8,298 nt of DNA, from assembly GCA_017549085.1 (NCBI GenBank), contig JAFYVO010000095.1, forward strand, positions 1-8,298, in the 5' to 3' direction. Shown one piece after another: positions 7,601 to 8,298 of the stretch (positions are counted from its first letter, which is position 1; each line of letters starts with the position of its first letter). Origin of the DNA: Thermoguttaceae bacterium (GTDB lineage: Bacteria > Planctomycetota > Planctomycetia > Pirellulales > Thermoguttaceae). Both the position numbers and the translations under genes were made by a program. The notes under the pieces are model-generated. The model worked only from the letters and a program-made list of their open reading frames with translations, searched no databases and was not told the origin of the DNA.

Positions 7601-8298
7601 CCCGCGAAACGTACGTCGTTCCGGAAGGCGCGATCCTTTCCGTCGAAGACGGGCAATACGTCGAAGCCGGTCAAACGCTCGGTACGATCGACCCGCACAG
7701 TAAGCTCCTTATCGCGAAATCGTCCGGGATCGTTCAATTCGGCAACATTATCGACGGCGACACCGTTCAATCGATTTACGACCCGGCGACCGGTCAAGAA
7801 CGCCTTTCCGTCGTCGACCTCAAAGGGGATCGCCATCCGCACATCGACGTTCGTTCGTTCGACGGCGGCAAAGTCCTCGAAGGCTACCACCTCCCGAGTA
7901 AAACGCAAATCGAAGTTAAAGACGGCCAAGTCGTCGAACGCGGTACGATTCTCGCGAAAATGCCGCAAAACGCGAGCGGTACGCAAGACATCACCTCCGG
8001 TCTTCCGCGCGTTACGGAAATCTTCGAAGCCCGCAAGCCGAAGGATCCGGCCGTTATCGCCGAAATTTCCGGGACGGTCGAAATTTTGGAACAACGTCGC
8101 CACGGCAAGAAAGTCATCGTCGTTCGCAGCGCGTCGGAACTCGGCGGCGAACCGATCGAACGGCAACACGAAGTCCCGCAAGGGAAACGCATTCGCGTCT
8201 TCACCGGCGACGAAGTTCGCGCGGGTCAACCGTTGACCGACGGTTTGCTCGTTCCGCACGACATTTTGCGCATTTCGGGCGAAGAAGCGGTTCAAGAC
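4609..8298 (+). CDS. rpoC: DNA-directed RNA polymerase subunit beta' (3' end beyond the window)
   Basis: The first 1230 residues of β', which carries the catalytic magnesium site, are present. The frame is open from ATG 4609 to the last base, so the gene is truncated only by the window; E. coli β' is 1407 residues, so roughly 170 more are expected. Seen in order: zinc site 1 (C67, C69, C82, C85); the sigma-binding clamp helices around [10 protein letters not shown] (R275); [19 protein letters not shown]; the catalytic NADFDGD with D460, D462 and D464; SGARGG and [14 protein letters not shown]; the bridge helix with HGARKGL (782-788); zinc site 2 (C819, C892, C899, C902); the trigger loop with M936, R937 and H940. 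About 178 residues (roughly 946-1123) split the trigger loop, matching SI3 known from E. coli and many Gram-negative groups. Likely co-transcribed with rpoB. Confidence 0.98.
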   Translation, partial: MNANGETYDRINNFYAVKISLADPKKIREDSKGEVKKPETINYRTYRPERDGLFCEKIFGPEKDWECNCGKYRGMKYKGMTCDRCGVKISHSRVRRKRMGHIELAAPVVHIWFFKASSSRLATLLAMKASSLEKVVYFQDYVVVDSGETPLKVGQLLNEEEYRANREEYGDDSFQAEMGAEAIRKLLKQLDVVELSKSLRAELSKTNSKQRKKELINRLKLVESLRNCQHENNPAWMVLDVIPVIPPDLRPLVLLESGTFATSDLNDLYRRIINRNNRLKKLVDLNAPEVIIRNEKRMLQQSVDALFDNMRCKRPVLGSSNRPLKSLTDMIKGKQGRFRENLLGKRVDYSARSVIVVGPHMRLHQCGLPKKIALELYQPFIIRRLREQRHADTIKSAKKMLERQDVEVWDILEEVIQNHPVLLNRAPTLHRMGIQAFEPMLIEGNAIKLHPLVCKGFNADFDGDQMAVHLPLSLEAQVEAHTLMLSTNNIFSPANGRPIISPSQDIVMGCYYLTIEQPGMKGEGMTFASIDECLLAYSLGKVALHAKIRVRMPKGRFLKTDPSIRDGKLFETTPGRIIFNQILDEGMPYYNVPAQSKQLATVISDCHELQGRRATIDLLDKMMRLGFEESTKSGLSFAADDLITPADKKQILENGDKEVQKIQEQYDYGQLSDDERYNKILDVWSQVRTEITAQMMEAFKNDVHKSEAEALAAGDVKRRVFGYVNPVYLMAHSGARGGEEQIRQLAGIRGLMAKPNGKIIETPVKANFLEGLNVLEYFSSTHGARKGLSDTALKTADSGYLTRKLADVAQNCVITMRDCGTTQGVIKGVVEEGDKKVPLSESILGRVSRVNISNPVTDEVIVRENELITVEIARKIEELGIEKIQVRSPMTCEAELGVCSLCYGMDLSTSKLVEEGMAVGIIAAQSIGEPGTQLTMRTFHIGGAAAHSAEESEIKTKYAGYIRFTKMEIVDNPTLGGKLVLSCKADAGIDICNKRGQSRETYVVPEGAILSVEDGQYVEAGQTLGTIDPHSKLLIAKSSGIVQFGNIIDGDTVQSIYDPATGQERLSVVDLKGDRHPHIDVRSFDGGKVLEGYHLPSKTQIEVKDGQVVERGTILAKMPQNASGTQDITSGLPRVTEIFEARKPKDPAVIAEISGTVEILEQRRHGKKVIVVRSASELGGEPIERQHEVPQGKRIRVFTGDEVRAGQPLTDGLLVPHDILRISGEEAVQD

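Noticed and set aside
4585..8295. 1236-codon antisense gene over rpoC
   Set aside because: Same cause as over rpoB: the complementary frame lacks stops through codon bias. The translation is low-complexity and unrecognisable.

Overview
The window holds the two largest RNA polymerase genes in their usual order: a complete rpoB (β subunit, 620-4414, + strand) and rpoC (β' subunit, from 4609, + strand), which runs off the right edge. Before them lie about 620 bases with no credible gene. The left edge sits inside a perfect 11-bp tandem repeat array. The right edge cuts rpoC after codon 1230. This could be one short contig that broke in the repeat, but the sequence cannot prove that.

Organism: most likely a member of the Planctomycetota or a close relative in the PVC group. 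The basis is remembered protein features, not a search: the β N-terminal region, the [10 protein letters not shown] segment where most bacteria have SQFMDQ, the [13 protein letters not shown] segment of β', and a large β' trigger-loop insertion (SI3). The genes are moderately GC-rich and strongly codon-biased (GAA over GAG, CAA over CAG, C-ending codons, almost no TTA, CTA or TCA). The leader is AT-rich.

Layout: 1-134 is the 11-bp array, with T-tracts phased once per helical turn. 135-520 is AT-rich non-coding DNA with a perfect TATAAT, a cluster of TTTAAC/TTAACG words, and three weak hairpins followed by T-runs. 521-619 holds the best rpoB promoter, a short leader that can fold in two exclusive ways, and a strong Shine-Dalgarno. 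620-4414 is rpoB. 4415-4608 is an unusually long rpoB-rpoC spacer with a perfect 15-bp stem, a second bulged stem and three copies of an 11-base word. 4609-8298 is rpoC.

Function: β and β' form the catalytic crab claw of RNA polymerase. All catalytic and zinc-binding residues checked are present, so both look functional. rplL, the common upstream neighbour of rpoB, is not in the 619 bases upstream. I see no mobile element, tRNA, rRNA or CRISPR, and no sign of a wholly new system. The interest lies in the non-coding parts, the rifamycin-pocket residues and the codon pattern.
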